Below, piece after piece: positions 1 to 5,960 of a stretch of DNA of 6,035 nucleotides. A program made the position numbers and the translations under genes. Below the pieces are notes generated by a model. It worked only from the letters and a program-made list of their open reading frames with translations. It was not told the DNA's origin and searched no databases. Source of the stretch: an uncultured Lacticaseibacillus sp. (GTDB lineage Bacteria; Bacillota; Bacilli; Lactobacillales; Lactobacillaceae); NCBI GenBank assembly GCA_934339215.1, contig CAKRHU010000106.1, positions 1 to 6,035 of the forward strand. The letters are read 5' to 3'. The first letter of the stretch is position 1; each line of letters begins with the position of its first letter.

Positions 1-109
1 CCAATTTCAAATCACTGTAACGGAGTTAGACCACTGGCACCTGATGGCGGGCAGAAACGCTTACGATGCCGGACAGCAATACAATTTCAAAAGCCGGATT
101 TAAAGATGA
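1..109. repeat. Degenerate intergenic repeat, left copy (cut by window start)
   Basis: This stretch matches 5659-5768 in the same orientation. The first 52 bases align without a gap to 5659-5710 with 43 identities by hand count. After a short indel the match resumes around the shared CTTACGATGC (59-68) and again at TAAAGATGA (101-109). The right copy has more candidate repeat sequence to its left, so this copy probably begins before base 1. No start codon with a ribosome binding site or conserved reading frame supports a protein here, so it reads as a non-coding dispersed repeat. I do not recognise a named family. Confidence 0.75.
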
Positions 110-131
110 AAGAGTATTAGCTGAATAACGC

Positions 132-169
132 AAAACTACCGTCGAATTGAAATTTTCGACGGTAGTTTT
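132..169 (-). terminator. Perfect 15-bp intrinsic terminator hairpin, probably bidirectional
   Basis: The left arm 132-146 and right arm 155-169 are exact reverse complements around an 8-nt loop. The arms start with A4 and end with T4, so both strands read a GC-containing stem followed by a U run, as in bidirectional terminators. The stem begins 4 nt beyond the acetyltransferase stop codon (174-176), so its main role is most likely to end the minus-strand hydrolase/acetyltransferase transcript. It would also stop plus-strand transcription entering from the left edge. Confidence 0.9.
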
Positions 170-173
170 TGGT

Positions 174-605
174 TTACAACATGATATGCATTTCGCGATG
201 GCGAATGCCGGCTTCCATAAATTCTGGTTTATCCGTTGGGGTGTAGCCAAGGGCTTTGTAGAATCCTAACGCTTGGACTTGCGCACCAAGGCGAATTTCA
301 GGTGCTTGGACTTCTTTGGCGAATTTTTGCATCGCTTCAAGTAGGGCCTTGCCGACACCATGATGGCGGTAAGCTTTTTCTACGGCGACGCGTTGCACGT
401 GATAGCCGTAGTCTTCTGGCAACAAGCGGGCGGTGCCGATCGGCAAGCCGGCTTCATAAGCGACAAAGTACGTGCACAAGTCTTCGTTAGCATCGACTTC
501 CAAATGCGGGTCGACGCCTTGTTCATTGACAAAAACCGTGGTGCGAATCGCCAAGGCGTCTTGGTACGTTTGTGATTCGAGGTGAGTGGTGGTTTTGATT
601 TCCAT
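174..605 (-). CDS. GNAT family N-acetyltransferase (YjcF/ElaA type)
   Basis: A 143-residue protein of the size of a single GNAT domain, predicted cytoplasmic, transferring an acetyl group from acetyl-CoA to an unknown amine. The N-terminal signature RTTVFVNEQGV (21-31) is typical of the ElaA/YjcF subgroup. The acetyl-CoA pyrophosphate loop is seen in motif A at about 70-90 (VQRVAVEKAYR followed by RHHGVGKALL, an R-x-x-G-x-G/A pattern). Motif B lies near 105-121 (LGAQVQALGFYKALGY), and the C-terminal GIRHREMHIML (133-143) also fits the subgroup. The ATG at 605 has AGGGA (611-615 on this strand) 5-6 nt upstream. It starts 46 nt after the hydrolase stop, so co-transcription is likely, and a TATAAT in the gap could add a second promoter. 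The substrate cannot be read from the sequence. Confidence 0.93.
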   Translation of the reverse strand: MEIKTTTHLESQTYQDALAIRTTVFVNEQGVDPHLEVDANEDLCTYFVAYEAGLPIGTARLLPEDYGYHVQRVAVEKAYRHHGVGKALLEAMQKFAKEVQAPEIRLGAQVQALGFYKALGYTPTDKPEFMEAGIRHREMHIML

Positions 606-638
606 GGTGATCCCTAGTTTCTCATAATATTTTCATTT

Positions 639-644
639 ATTATA
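639..644 (-). promoter_or_regulatory. Possible secondary promoter -10 (TATAAT) for the acetyltransferase
   Basis: The minus strand reads a consensus TATAAT in the 46-nt gap between the hydrolase stop and the acetyltransferase start, placing a transcript start about 25 nt before the ATG. The best -35 is TTGGCC (660-665, 4 of 6 matches) at a short 15-bp spacing, partly inside the hydrolase coding end. The -10 could be chance in an AT-rich gap. Confidence 0.35.
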
Positions 645-651
645 GCACGTT

Positions 652-1497
652 TTAATCTGGGCCAAAAGTTTCGATCATGAGCTTTGCTATCACGTCTGCG
701 TGTGTTTCCAAGGCAAAATGGCCAGTGTCCAGCAACGCGACGCGCGTGTTCGGGTCATCGTGTGTGAAAGCTTTAGCGCCAGCCGGAATGAATGAAGGAT
801 CATTTTTCCCCCAAGCTGCGAGGAGTTTAGGCTGATATTGGTGCAAATAAGCTTGAAACTGGGAATACATCGCCACATTAGTTTGATAATCGAAGATCAA
901 ATCGGATTGGTGTTCAGCGTAATCGGCTTTAAGGGTAAAGTCGATGTCTTTGGTGTAATTCACTGCTGAGATGGTGCCTGGTTTGGTGCCGGTGAGGTAT
1001 TGGTTGCGGATCGTGTCTGGTGCAAAGGCTGATTGATAAAATTTGCGCAACGCTGGCGTCGGATGCGCCCAATATTTTGCCCGCTCGGCCCATTTCGCGC
1101 CTAAACCTTCGCGGTAGATATTGCCGTTTTGACTGGTGATGCCAAGAATGGCGTCTGGATTTTGAAGCGCGAGTCGAAAACCAATCGGGGCGCCATAATC
1201 AAAGACGTATAAATAATAGTGGGTGACGCCACGATCTTTCAGCCAGTCGTGGATCACTTGCGTCAAATGCGCAAAAGTATACTCGAAGTCTTCTGGACAA
1301 TGCGTCTGGCCAAAGCCTGGTAGATCTGGTGCCAGCAAGTGAAAATATTGTTCAAGTTTGGGCATCAAGGGGTCGAATTCATGCCCAGCACTGGGAAAGC
1401 CGTGCAGCAATAACAGGGTGGGGCGCTTGGGGTCACCAGCTTCGCGATAAAACACATTCACTGCGCCGACTTTTTGCGTGTGATATGAAACAACCAT
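652..1497 (-). CDS. Alpha/beta hydrolase with Asp nucleophile (epoxide hydrolase / haloalkane dehalogenase-like)
   Basis: A 281-residue soluble alpha/beta-fold hydrolase with no signal peptide. The oxyanion-hole motif HGFP is at 32-35. The nucleophile elbow reads YVFDYGAPIG (97-106), putting Asp100 where esterases carry Ser. The likely acid is Asp233 (WGKNDP) and the catalytic His is His260 (DTGHFALE). An HGxP motif with an Asp-Asp-His triad is the pattern of epoxide hydrolases and haloalkane dehalogenases, which work through an ester intermediate on Asp. The residue after the nucleophile is Tyr101, whereas both of those families usually have Trp, so the substrate is uncertain and true dehalogenase activity is doubtful. 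The ATG at 1497 follows AAAGG (1509-1513) by 11 nt, downstream of a strong promoter. Length is normal for the fold, with a cap region at about 130-215. Confidence 0.9.
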   Translation of the reverse strand: MVVSYHTQKVGAVNVFYREAGDPKRPTLLLLHGFPSAGHEFDPLMPKLEQYFHLLAPDLPGFGQTHCPEDFEYTFAHLTQVIHDWLKDRGVTHYYLYVFDYGAPIGFRLALQNPDAILGITSQNGNIYREGLGAKWAERAKYWAHPTPALRKFYQSAFAPDTIRNQYLTGTKPGTISAVNYTKDIDFTLKADYAEHQSDLIFDYQTNVAMYSQFQAYLHQYQPKLLAAWGKNDPSFIPAGAKAFTHDDPNTRVALLDTGHFALETHADVIAKLMIETFGPD

Positions 1498-1529
1498 GGA
1501 ATCAGCAACCTTTCTGACTTAAAAATGTG

Positions 1530-1541
1530 GTGTCTATACAC
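1530..1541. promoter_or_regulatory. Candidate operator palindrome at the hydrolase transcription start
   Basis: GTGTCTATACAC is a near-palindrome (10 of 12 positions symmetric) lying immediately downstream of the -10 box and over the expected start of the hydrolase transcript. A further GTGT at 1551-1554 makes a second ACAC/GTGT pairing across the -10. A repressor bound here would block the promoter. No regulator gene is adjacent, so this is inference from position and symmetry only. Confidence 0.3.
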
Positions 1542-1570
1542 GTTATACGAGTGTGACCCGTCCCTGTCAA
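1542..1570 (-). promoter_or_regulatory. Near-consensus sigma-A promoter for hydrolase and acetyltransferase
   Basis: On the minus strand a perfect -35 TTGACA (1570-1565) is followed after exactly 17 bp by TATAAC (1547-1542, 5 of 6 matches to consensus). The expected start is near 1535, giving a leader of roughly 38 nt to the ATG at 1497. This makes the hydrolase/acetyltransferase pair independent of the envelope-protein gene upstream of it. Confidence 0.85.
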
Positions 1571-1583
1571 TTCCGATATGTAA

Positions 1584-1613
1584 GCCTGCTTGTCAAAAAG
1601 CAGGCCGTTTTTT
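1584..1613 (+). terminator. Terminator-like hairpin at the 3' end of the envelope-protein gene, U-tract on the plus strand
   Basis: The arms 1584-1591 (GCCTGCTT) and 1598-1605 (AAGCAGGC) form an 8-bp stem with a 6-nt loop. On the plus strand they are followed by CG and six T (1608-1613), a normal intrinsic terminator. The minus-strand gene's last codons and its TGA stop (1595-1593) lie inside the hairpin, and on that strand no U run follows the stem. The hairpin may still mark the 3' end of the minus-strand mRNA, but as read it points against antisense transcription. Confidence 0.6.
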
Positions 1614-2684
1614 AATAACCGTAATCACTAGGTGCTGTGTTCCACTATCATCGATTTTATCTGCTTGGACTAGCGGCACGGTAATTTTGCCACCTAAAGT
1701 TGACGTGTAACTTTGCGTCCCCAGGCTCAAACCGTAAAAGGTGACTTTATCATCTTCTAGGATCCGAGTACTGCGCGTGCTTGGGTCATAAACCACTAAC
1801 ACCACATTGTTGTAATCGCCGTCGATCGCCACCCGCAGATCCGTTTCCGTATCACTTTCGACTACTTGAATCACTTTCCCTGTTAAGTGCAACAATTTGC
1901 CCATATAAGTGTCTGGGTCGCGCGCCAGTTGATCATAGGTGATGCCAGTGTTGTACTTGTTGGCTTCGGCTTTAGCACTAGCGGCGGCAGCTTTAGATGA
2001 AGCGACAACACTTTCGGAAGCGGAAATTGATTCCGAGCGCGACCATGAGGCTTCAATCGATGCAGAAGCACTGATGCTAGCTGATTCCACTTTACTTTCG
2101 CTGGCTGATACTGACTTTGACTCAGCCAGACTTGAACTTGCCGAAATGCTGTCAGCAACAGCTCGCTTACTCGATGACACGGCGTATTTACTTTGCTGAT
2201 TCGGATCCGGTAAGATCTTGAAGTCAGCGGTTTTGTAGCCAGTTTTGTGGATCAGCTTGAGATGGATCTTGGCCGGCGCAACGCTTGCGGTCAGCTCATA
2301 ACTGACGGTGTCACCATAATCTTGTGGTTCGTCCACATCGGCGTTTTGATTCGTGCTGTCACTCAGCTGCACGCGATCGCCAGCTTTGACTGGGACTTCG
2401 AGCGTGTAGGTGTCATCATGATCAAAATCTGCGGTGAAGGTTTTCCCATCCAACGCTAATTTGCCGTTATTGACCAATGGTTTGGACGCACTGCTACTGG
2501 AAACCGTGGTCGACTTCGGTGTGGCTTGGGCAGACCCTGCTTCCCATAAACCACCAACTGCCAACAGCGATAACCCTAAGATCGCGGGCCACAACTTGAA
2601 AGGCCAGCGGTGTCGGCTGTTTAAGACGCTGACCAGCCCGATACCAAAAATCGCCAACAACGAAACAAAAATCCCTACTATCAT
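1593..2684 (-). CDS. Membrane-anchored serine-rich envelope protein with C-terminal OB-fold-like domain
   Basis: A 363-residue protein of unknown function. Hydrophobic segments at about 2-21 and 31-48 flank a positively charged loop (NSRHRWPFK, 22-30). By the positive-inside rule both ends lie outside and the bulk is extracellular. Residues 52-70 are a Ser/Thr-rich linker, and 72-160 look like a beta-rich domain. Residues 169-235 are a low-complexity Ser/Ala stretch with SxSxS repeats, resembling a wall-spanning or glycosylatable spacer. Residues 244-344 (starting YNTGITYDQLARDPDTYMGK) resemble a domain found in other lactobacillal and streptococcal lipoprotein-like or membrane proteins, with an OB-like beta pattern (GKVIQVVE, LRVAIDGDYNNVVLVVY, DDKVTFYG). 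There is no LPxTG motif or lipobox. The ATG at 2684 has GGAGG (2697-2693) 8 nt upstream. A competing ATG at 2691 is in another frame. It is transcribed divergently from prfC. A surface or stress-sensing role would be a guess. Confidence 0.85.
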   Translation of the reverse strand: MIVGIFVSLLAIFGIGLVSVLNSRHRWPFKLWPAILGLSLLAVGGLWEAGSAQATPKSTTVSSSSASKPLVNNGKLALDGKTFTADFDHDDTYTLEVPVKAGDRVQLSDSTNQNADVDEPQDYGDTVSYELTASVAPAKIHLKLIHKTGYKTADFKILPDPNQQSKYAVSSSKRAVADSISASSSLAESKSVSASESKVESASISASASIEASWSRSESISASESVVASSKAAAASAKAEANKYNTGITYDQLARDPDTYMGKLLHLTGKVIQVVESDTETDLRVAIDGDYNNVVLVVYDPSTRSTRILEDDKVTFYGLSLGTQSYTSTLGGKITVPLVQADKIDDSGTQHLVITVIKKRPAF

Positions 2685-2727
2685 TTAACATTCCTCCTCA
2701 CTATATATATTTGCGAAAAATGGGGTG

Positions 2728-2746
2728 TTTGATACAAGTCATCAAA
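2728..2746. promoter_or_regulatory. Perfect inverted repeat in the divergent intergenic region
   Basis: TTTGAT (2728-2733) and ATCAAA (2741-2746) are exact reverse complements separated by 7 bp. The site sits between the two divergent genes, about 44 bp before the envelope-protein ATG and about 43 bp upstream of the prfC -35 box. This is a plausible regulator site for the envelope-protein gene, whose own promoter I could not place confidently despite AT-rich sequence at 2701-2712. Six-base arms are short enough to occur by chance. Confidence 0.3.
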
Positions 2747-2788
2747 ATGAAATATTTAAACCCCCGTTAAATCAAGGCGTTGTGCAGG

Positions 2789-2817
2789 TGGACGTGGGCC
2801 AAGGTTTTCTTTATAAT
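2789..2817 (+). promoter_or_regulatory. Promoter for the prfC / SseB-like operon
   Basis: TGGACG (2789-2794, 4 of 6 matches to TTGACA) lies 17 bp before a perfect TATAAT (2812-2817). Transcription would start near 2824, leaving a leader of about 75 nt before the prfC ATG. It is the only good promoter pairing on the plus strand in this intergenic region. Confidence 0.75.
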
Positions 2818-2823
2818 GGATAA

Positions 2824-2898
2824 CGACCACGCTTCGACTTTTTAGCTCGGAGCGCTTTTCGTGGGCTTTGACCCAAGTGACGTGTGAAAGGACATTTA
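2824..2898 (+). promoter_or_regulatory. Potentially structured 5' leader of prfC
   Basis: The leader can form an 8-bp hairpin, 2830-2837 with 2847-2854 (one G-U pair, 9-nt loop). CCA (2827-2829) can close it with TGG (2862-2864) around an internal bulge. A second hairpin, TGGG (2862-2865) with CCCA (2872-2875) and a 6-nt loop, competes for the same TGG. The Shine-Dalgarno AAAGGA (2887-2892) is left outside both. Alternative pairings of this sort could tune expression. I recognise no known riboswitch or leader family. Confidence 0.35.
2887..2892 (+). promoter_or_regulatory. Ribosome binding site that fixes the prfC start
   Basis: AAAGGA lies 6 nt before the ATG at 2899. An in-frame GTG at 2884 would add five residues but overlaps this Shine-Dalgarno and lacks a good one of its own, so the ATG is the better start. 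Confidence 0.8.
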
Positions 2899-4476
2899 AT
2901 GAAACCTCAAGCCTTAAAAGATGAAGTCGCCAAGCGGCGCACTTTTGCGATTATCTCTCACCCGGATGCCGGGAAAACCACTATTACCGAACAACTCCTG
3001 TTATTTGGGGGCGTCATTCGCGAAGCTGGTACGGTTAAAGCTAAAAAGTCAGGGCATTTTGCCAAGTCTGACTGGATGGCCATTGAAAAACAACGTGGGA
3101 TCTCGGTCACCAGTTCTGTGATGCAGTTCGACTACGCAGGCCGACGCATCAATATTTTGGACACGCCAGGGCACGAAGATTTCTCTGAAGATACGTACCG
3201 GACCTTAATGGCTGTCGACGCTGCGGTCATGGTCATCGACTCCGCCAAAGGGATCGAAGCCCAAACCAAGAAACTCTTTAAAGTCGTCAAAAAGCGCGGT
3301 ATCCCGATTTTCACTTTCATGAACAAACTTGATCGTGATGGGCGCGAACCGCTGGACTTGATCGCTGAACTCGAAGATTTGCTCGGCATCGAAGGCTACG
3401 CGATGAACTGGCCAATGGGGATGGGCAAAGGCTTGATCGGTTTGTACGATCGCATGGCCAACCAAATCGAACTTTACCGCGAAAATGAAGCCGGCGAGAA
3501 GTTCTTACCATTAAATGAAGATGGTAAGCTTGATCCGTCCGAACCAATTGCCAATGAATCCACTTATCGCGATACGTTAGATGATATCGACTTGCTCAAC
3601 GACGCCGGCAACCAATATGATCTCAAAAAAATCATGGCCGGCGATCAAACGCCAGTGTTCTTCGGTTCCGCGTTGACGAACTTTGGGGTGGAAACCTTCC
3701 TCAAGCACTTCGTTGACATGGCCCCACAACCAGGCCCGCACAAGATGCAAGATGGCGAAGAAGTGATGCCAACTGCGCCTGATTTCTCTGGTTTTGTTTT
3801 CAAAATCCAAGCCAACATGAACCCTAACCACCGTGATCGCATCGCTTTTGTCCGTATCGGCGCCGGCGAATTTGATCGTGGCATGGACGTCACTTTAGCC
3901 CGCACTGGCAAAACCATTCGTTTGAACAATGCCACGGAATTCATGTCAGATTCCCGTGAATCAGTGCAAACTGCGGTTGCAGGGGATATTGTCGGGCTTT
4001 ATGATACCGGGAACTTCCAAATCGGCGACACGATTTATGCGGGCAAACAAAAGCGCGAATACGAAGCCTTGCCACAATTTACCCCAGAACTCTTCATGCG
4101 CGTCACCGCCAAGAACGTCATGAAGCAAAAGTCCTTCCACAAAGGGATGACGCAGCTGGTGCAAGAAGGTGCCGTGCAGTTGTATCGGACGTATTCGACT
4201 AACGACTACATCTTAGGGGCAGTCGGCCAGCTGCAATTTGAAGTGTTCAAATTCCGGATGCAAAATGAATACAACTCTGAAGTTGAAATGACTACCATCG
4301 GCTCTCGTGTGGCCCGGTGGATCGACCCAGAACAACTCGATGAAAAAATGTCCAGCTCGCGTAACTTGCTGGTCAAAGACATTCACGACCAACCGTTATT
4401 CTTGTTTGAAAACCAATACGCCTTGCGCTGGTTTGCTGACAAGTATCCAGATGTGACCTTAACCGCTAAACTATAG
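2899..4476 (+). CDS. prfC: Peptide chain release factor 3 (RF3)
   Basis: A 525-residue translational GTPase, close to the 529 residues of E. coli RF3. RF3 acts on the ribosome after peptide release, using GTP to remove RF1 or RF2. The G domain fills about the first 270 residues: P-loop SHPDAGKT (20-27), switch I RGISV (66-70), G3 DTPGH (88-92), G4 NKLD (142-145) and G5 GSAL (256-259). The SHPDAGKT form of the P-loop and the spacer after the G domain separate RF3 from EF-G and tetracycline-resistance ribosomal protection proteins. Domains II and III follow (about 290-525), including [12 protein letters not shown] near the C-terminal part. All GTPase motifs are intact. Translation starts at ATG 2899, not the in-frame GTG at 2884. 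It is the first gene of an operon with the SseB-like gene. Confidence 0.97.
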   Translation: MKPQALKDEVAKRRTFAIISHPDAGKTTITEQLLLFGGVIREAGTVKAKKSGHFAKSDWMAIEKQRGISVTSSVMQFDYAGRRINILDTPGHEDFSEDTYRTLMAVDAAVMVIDSAKGIEAQTKKLFKVVKKRGIPIFTFMNKLDRDGREPLDLIAELEDLLGIEGYAMNWPMGMGKGLIGLYDRMANQIELYRENEAGEKFLPLNEDGKLDPSEPIANESTYRDTLDDIDLLNDAGNQYDLKKIMAGDQTPVFFGSALTNFGVETFLKHFVDMAPQPGPHKMQDGEEVMPTAPDFSGFVFKIQANMNPNHRDRIAFVRIGAGEFDRGMDVTLARTGKTIRLNNATEFMSDSRESVQTAVAGDIVGLYDTGNFQIGDTIYAGKQKREYEALPQFTPELFMRVTAKNVMKQKSFHKGMTQLVQEGAVQLYRTYSTNDYILGAVGQLQFEVFKFRMQNEYNSEVEMTTIGSRVARWIDPEQLDEKMSSSRNLLVKDIHDQPLFLFENQYALRWFADKYPDVTLTAKL

Positions 4477-4480
4477 GAGG
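4474..4480 (+). promoter_or_regulatory. Shine-Dalgarno overlapping the prfC stop codon
   Basis: TAGGAGG begins with the prfC TAG stop (4474-4476) and ends 7 nt before the ATG at 4488. Ribosomes terminating on prfC sit directly over the next gene's initiation site, which suggests translational coupling. Confidence 0.8.
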
Positions 4481-4487
4481 CGCCAAC

Positions 4488-5342
4488 ATGGGAATTTTCA
4501 ATTTTGGCAACAATGACACCAACGATAACCGATCCGACGATCGCCAAATCGATCCCGCGCACCAAGTCACCAATGATGATCTATTGGGTTTGTGGCGCTC
4601 AGTGACGCTTGATCAATCACAAGAAAACATGTCCGCTTTTTTGGAAAACTTGGTGGAACAAGCCAACTTGATCACTTTTGCCTTAAGTGACGAAAACGTG
4701 CCGACGACTGAAGACGGTCATTTGAACTTCGACGAACCGATGGAAATCTCTTTCCCATTACTGACTGGCGAAGATGACAAAACCTTCCATCCGTTCTTCA
4801 CGGACTGGCAAGCGGCCCAAACCTTGCTGGATCAATGGGCAGAAGGGGGCAATCAAGAAACGGTCGACAAATGCCATCCTGTCGTCATCAACTTCCAAGA
4901 AATGGTCAACTTGATCAGCTCAAACGATGATGTCCAAGGTGCCGTCATCAATCCATTTGAGGATAACATCACCCTTGATCGCGATTCTTTGATCGACCTG
5001 GGCAAACAAGCCCAAGCCCGCCATGATCAAACTGACCAACCAGTCCACATCGGCGACAGTCAAAAAGCCCCAGAAGGTTTACTTGAATCATTAGCTGACA
5101 AGTTTGCCAGCGATGATCTGGTGTCCAAAGCTTGGATCAAAACGTTGACCATCGGCGAACAACAATCCTTTTTCTTGATTTTGGACATGCAAGTCCTCGA
5201 TGATTACAGTGATTACTTCGATCAATTGACTGTCATTTCTAATGAATACTTGGCTGATTCAGAACTGGGCATGACCATTGCCCCATATTCTGATGAAATC
5301 GCTGAAGCTGTGGATGGCTCCGTGCCATTCTTCGCCAAATAA
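4488..5342 (+). CDS. SseB-like protein
   Basis: A 284-residue acidic, predicted cytoplasmic protein. After a charged, low-complexity N-terminus (about 1-28), residues 30-165 fit an SseB N-terminal domain. Visible elements are LENLVEQANLITFALSDENV (52-71), a hydrophobic strand with a downstream FHPFFTDWQAA (100-110, where SseB proteins have an AFTS-like segment), and GAVINPFEDNITLDRDSL (151-168, the characteristic A-x-x-I-N-P-F motif). Residues 195-284 fit the C-terminal domain, with KAWIKTL and FFLILDMQV strands. E. coli SseB was named for enhanced serine sensitivity, and the molecular role of the family remains unclear. The gene begins 11 nt after the prfC stop with a shared Shine-Dalgarno and ends just before a strong terminator, so it is the second and last gene of the prfC operon. 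Confidence 0.85.
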   Translation: MGIFNFGNNDTNDNRSDDRQIDPAHQVTNDDLLGLWRSVTLDQSQENMSAFLENLVEQANLITFALSDENVPTTEDGHLNFDEPMEISFPLLTGEDDKTFHPFFTDWQAAQTLLDQWAEGGNQETVDKCHPVVINFQEMVNLISSNDDVQGAVINPFEDNITLDRDSLIDLGKQAQARHDQTDQPVHIGDSQKAPEGLLESLADKFASDDLVSKAWIKTLTIGEQQSFFLILDMQVLDDYSDYFDQLTVISNEYLADSELGMTIAPYSDEIAEAVDGSVPFFAK

Positions 5343-5358
5343 TCGAGTCGCGTTAAGC

Positions 5359-5397
5359 AGACCCCTAAACCGCATCTGGTTTAGGGGTCTTTGTTTT
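5359..5397 (+). terminator. Strong intrinsic terminator of the prfC operon
   Basis: A perfect 13-bp stem pairs 5359-5371 with 5378-5390 around a 6-nt loop (GCATCT), followed by a U-rich tail (TTGTTTT, 5391-5397). The stem starts 16 nt after the SseB-like stop codon. Confidence 0.93.
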
Positions 5398-5658
5398 GGA
5401 TACCGAATACTATTTGACCGGCATGATCTTTCTTGTTATCTTTCAGCATTGTTGCGTTGCAATCGTAGCGCCGGCATTGAAAGGATGATTTACAACGACA
5501 ACTTGGCGGAAGTATCGAAAAATCATCTCGAGTATTCCAGAAAGTGAACTTGCAGCAATACGCTATCGCAGTTGGAGGCCACTCGAATCAGAGCGTAGCG
5601 ATGATTCAAGTTAGCTTTCCCGAGGGCTCTTACGATGTCGTGGCGACCAGCTGGAGTC

Positions 5659-5768
5659 CCAATTCCAAATCGCTGAAATGGAGCCAAAACACTGGTACCT
5701 GATGGCGGGCCTGAAACACTTACGATGCACGGAAAGCGTGCGTTAATGTAAACCGGGATTAAAGATGA
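5659..5768. repeat. Degenerate intergenic repeat, right copy
   Basis: A direct-orientation partner of 1-109, about 83% identical over the ungapped first 52 bases and then recognisable around CTTACGATGC (5718-5727) and TAAAGATGA (5760-5768). The sequence to its left (about 5500-5658) includes another CTTACGATG (5629-5637), so the full element is probably longer, but its left end cannot be set because the other copy is cut by the window. It has no coding potential I can support. Confidence 0.75.
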
Positions 5769-5960
5769 CTTCGTATGAATTGAAATCACGTCTGGCGACT
5801 TGATATTTTGTTATAAATGAGTTCGATAGACCGATATAACAGATTAAACACTAACTGCACGATTTTTATAACGAAAACTCACTGTTACGATACCAAATAT
5901 TTACAATTAAGCACTGGCGAATTCCGCCTAATGGTGTTATTCTGATAGCGCTAACAAAGT

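Noticed and set aside
26..250. Minus-strand open frame of 74 codons across the left repeat and terminator
   Set aside because: It runs through the terminator hairpin and overlaps the end of the acetyltransferase gene, with no Shine-Dalgarno or recognisable protein.
1607..1613. A6C run (minus strand) as a -1 frameshift slippery site near the envelope gene end
   Set aside because: The zero frame reads AAA AAA C, not the N-NNA-AAC register needed for canonical slippage, and only a few codons remain before the stop.
1939..2199. Plus-strand acidic open frame opposite the Ser-rich region
   Set aside because: It is the complement of the repetitive Ser/Ala codons; low-complexity coding on one strand opens frames on the other.
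2884..2898. GTG at 2884 as the RF3 start
   Set aside because: It would overlap the good Shine-Dalgarno AAAGGA that serves the ATG at 2899, and the ATG start gives the normal RF3 N-terminus.
2899..4476. EF-G or a tetracycline-resistance ribosomal protection protein instead of RF3
   Set aside because: The length of 525 residues is too short for those families (about 640-700), and the P-loop variant and C-terminal sequence fit RF3.
5278..5547. Plus-strand open frame overlapping the SseB-like 3' end
   Set aside because: It reads through the strong operon terminator, and its first part is an out-of-frame shadow of the SseB-like gene.
1..5768. Composite transposon or genomic island bounded by the repeats
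   Set aside because: No transposase or integrase, no terminal inverted repeats, and the enclosed genes include the housekeeping prfC with base and codon use similar to its neighbours.
5523..5789. Minus-strand open frame of 88 codons in the right repeat
   Set aside because: No ribosome binding site, no recognisable domain, and the frame is not preserved in the left repeat copy because of indels.
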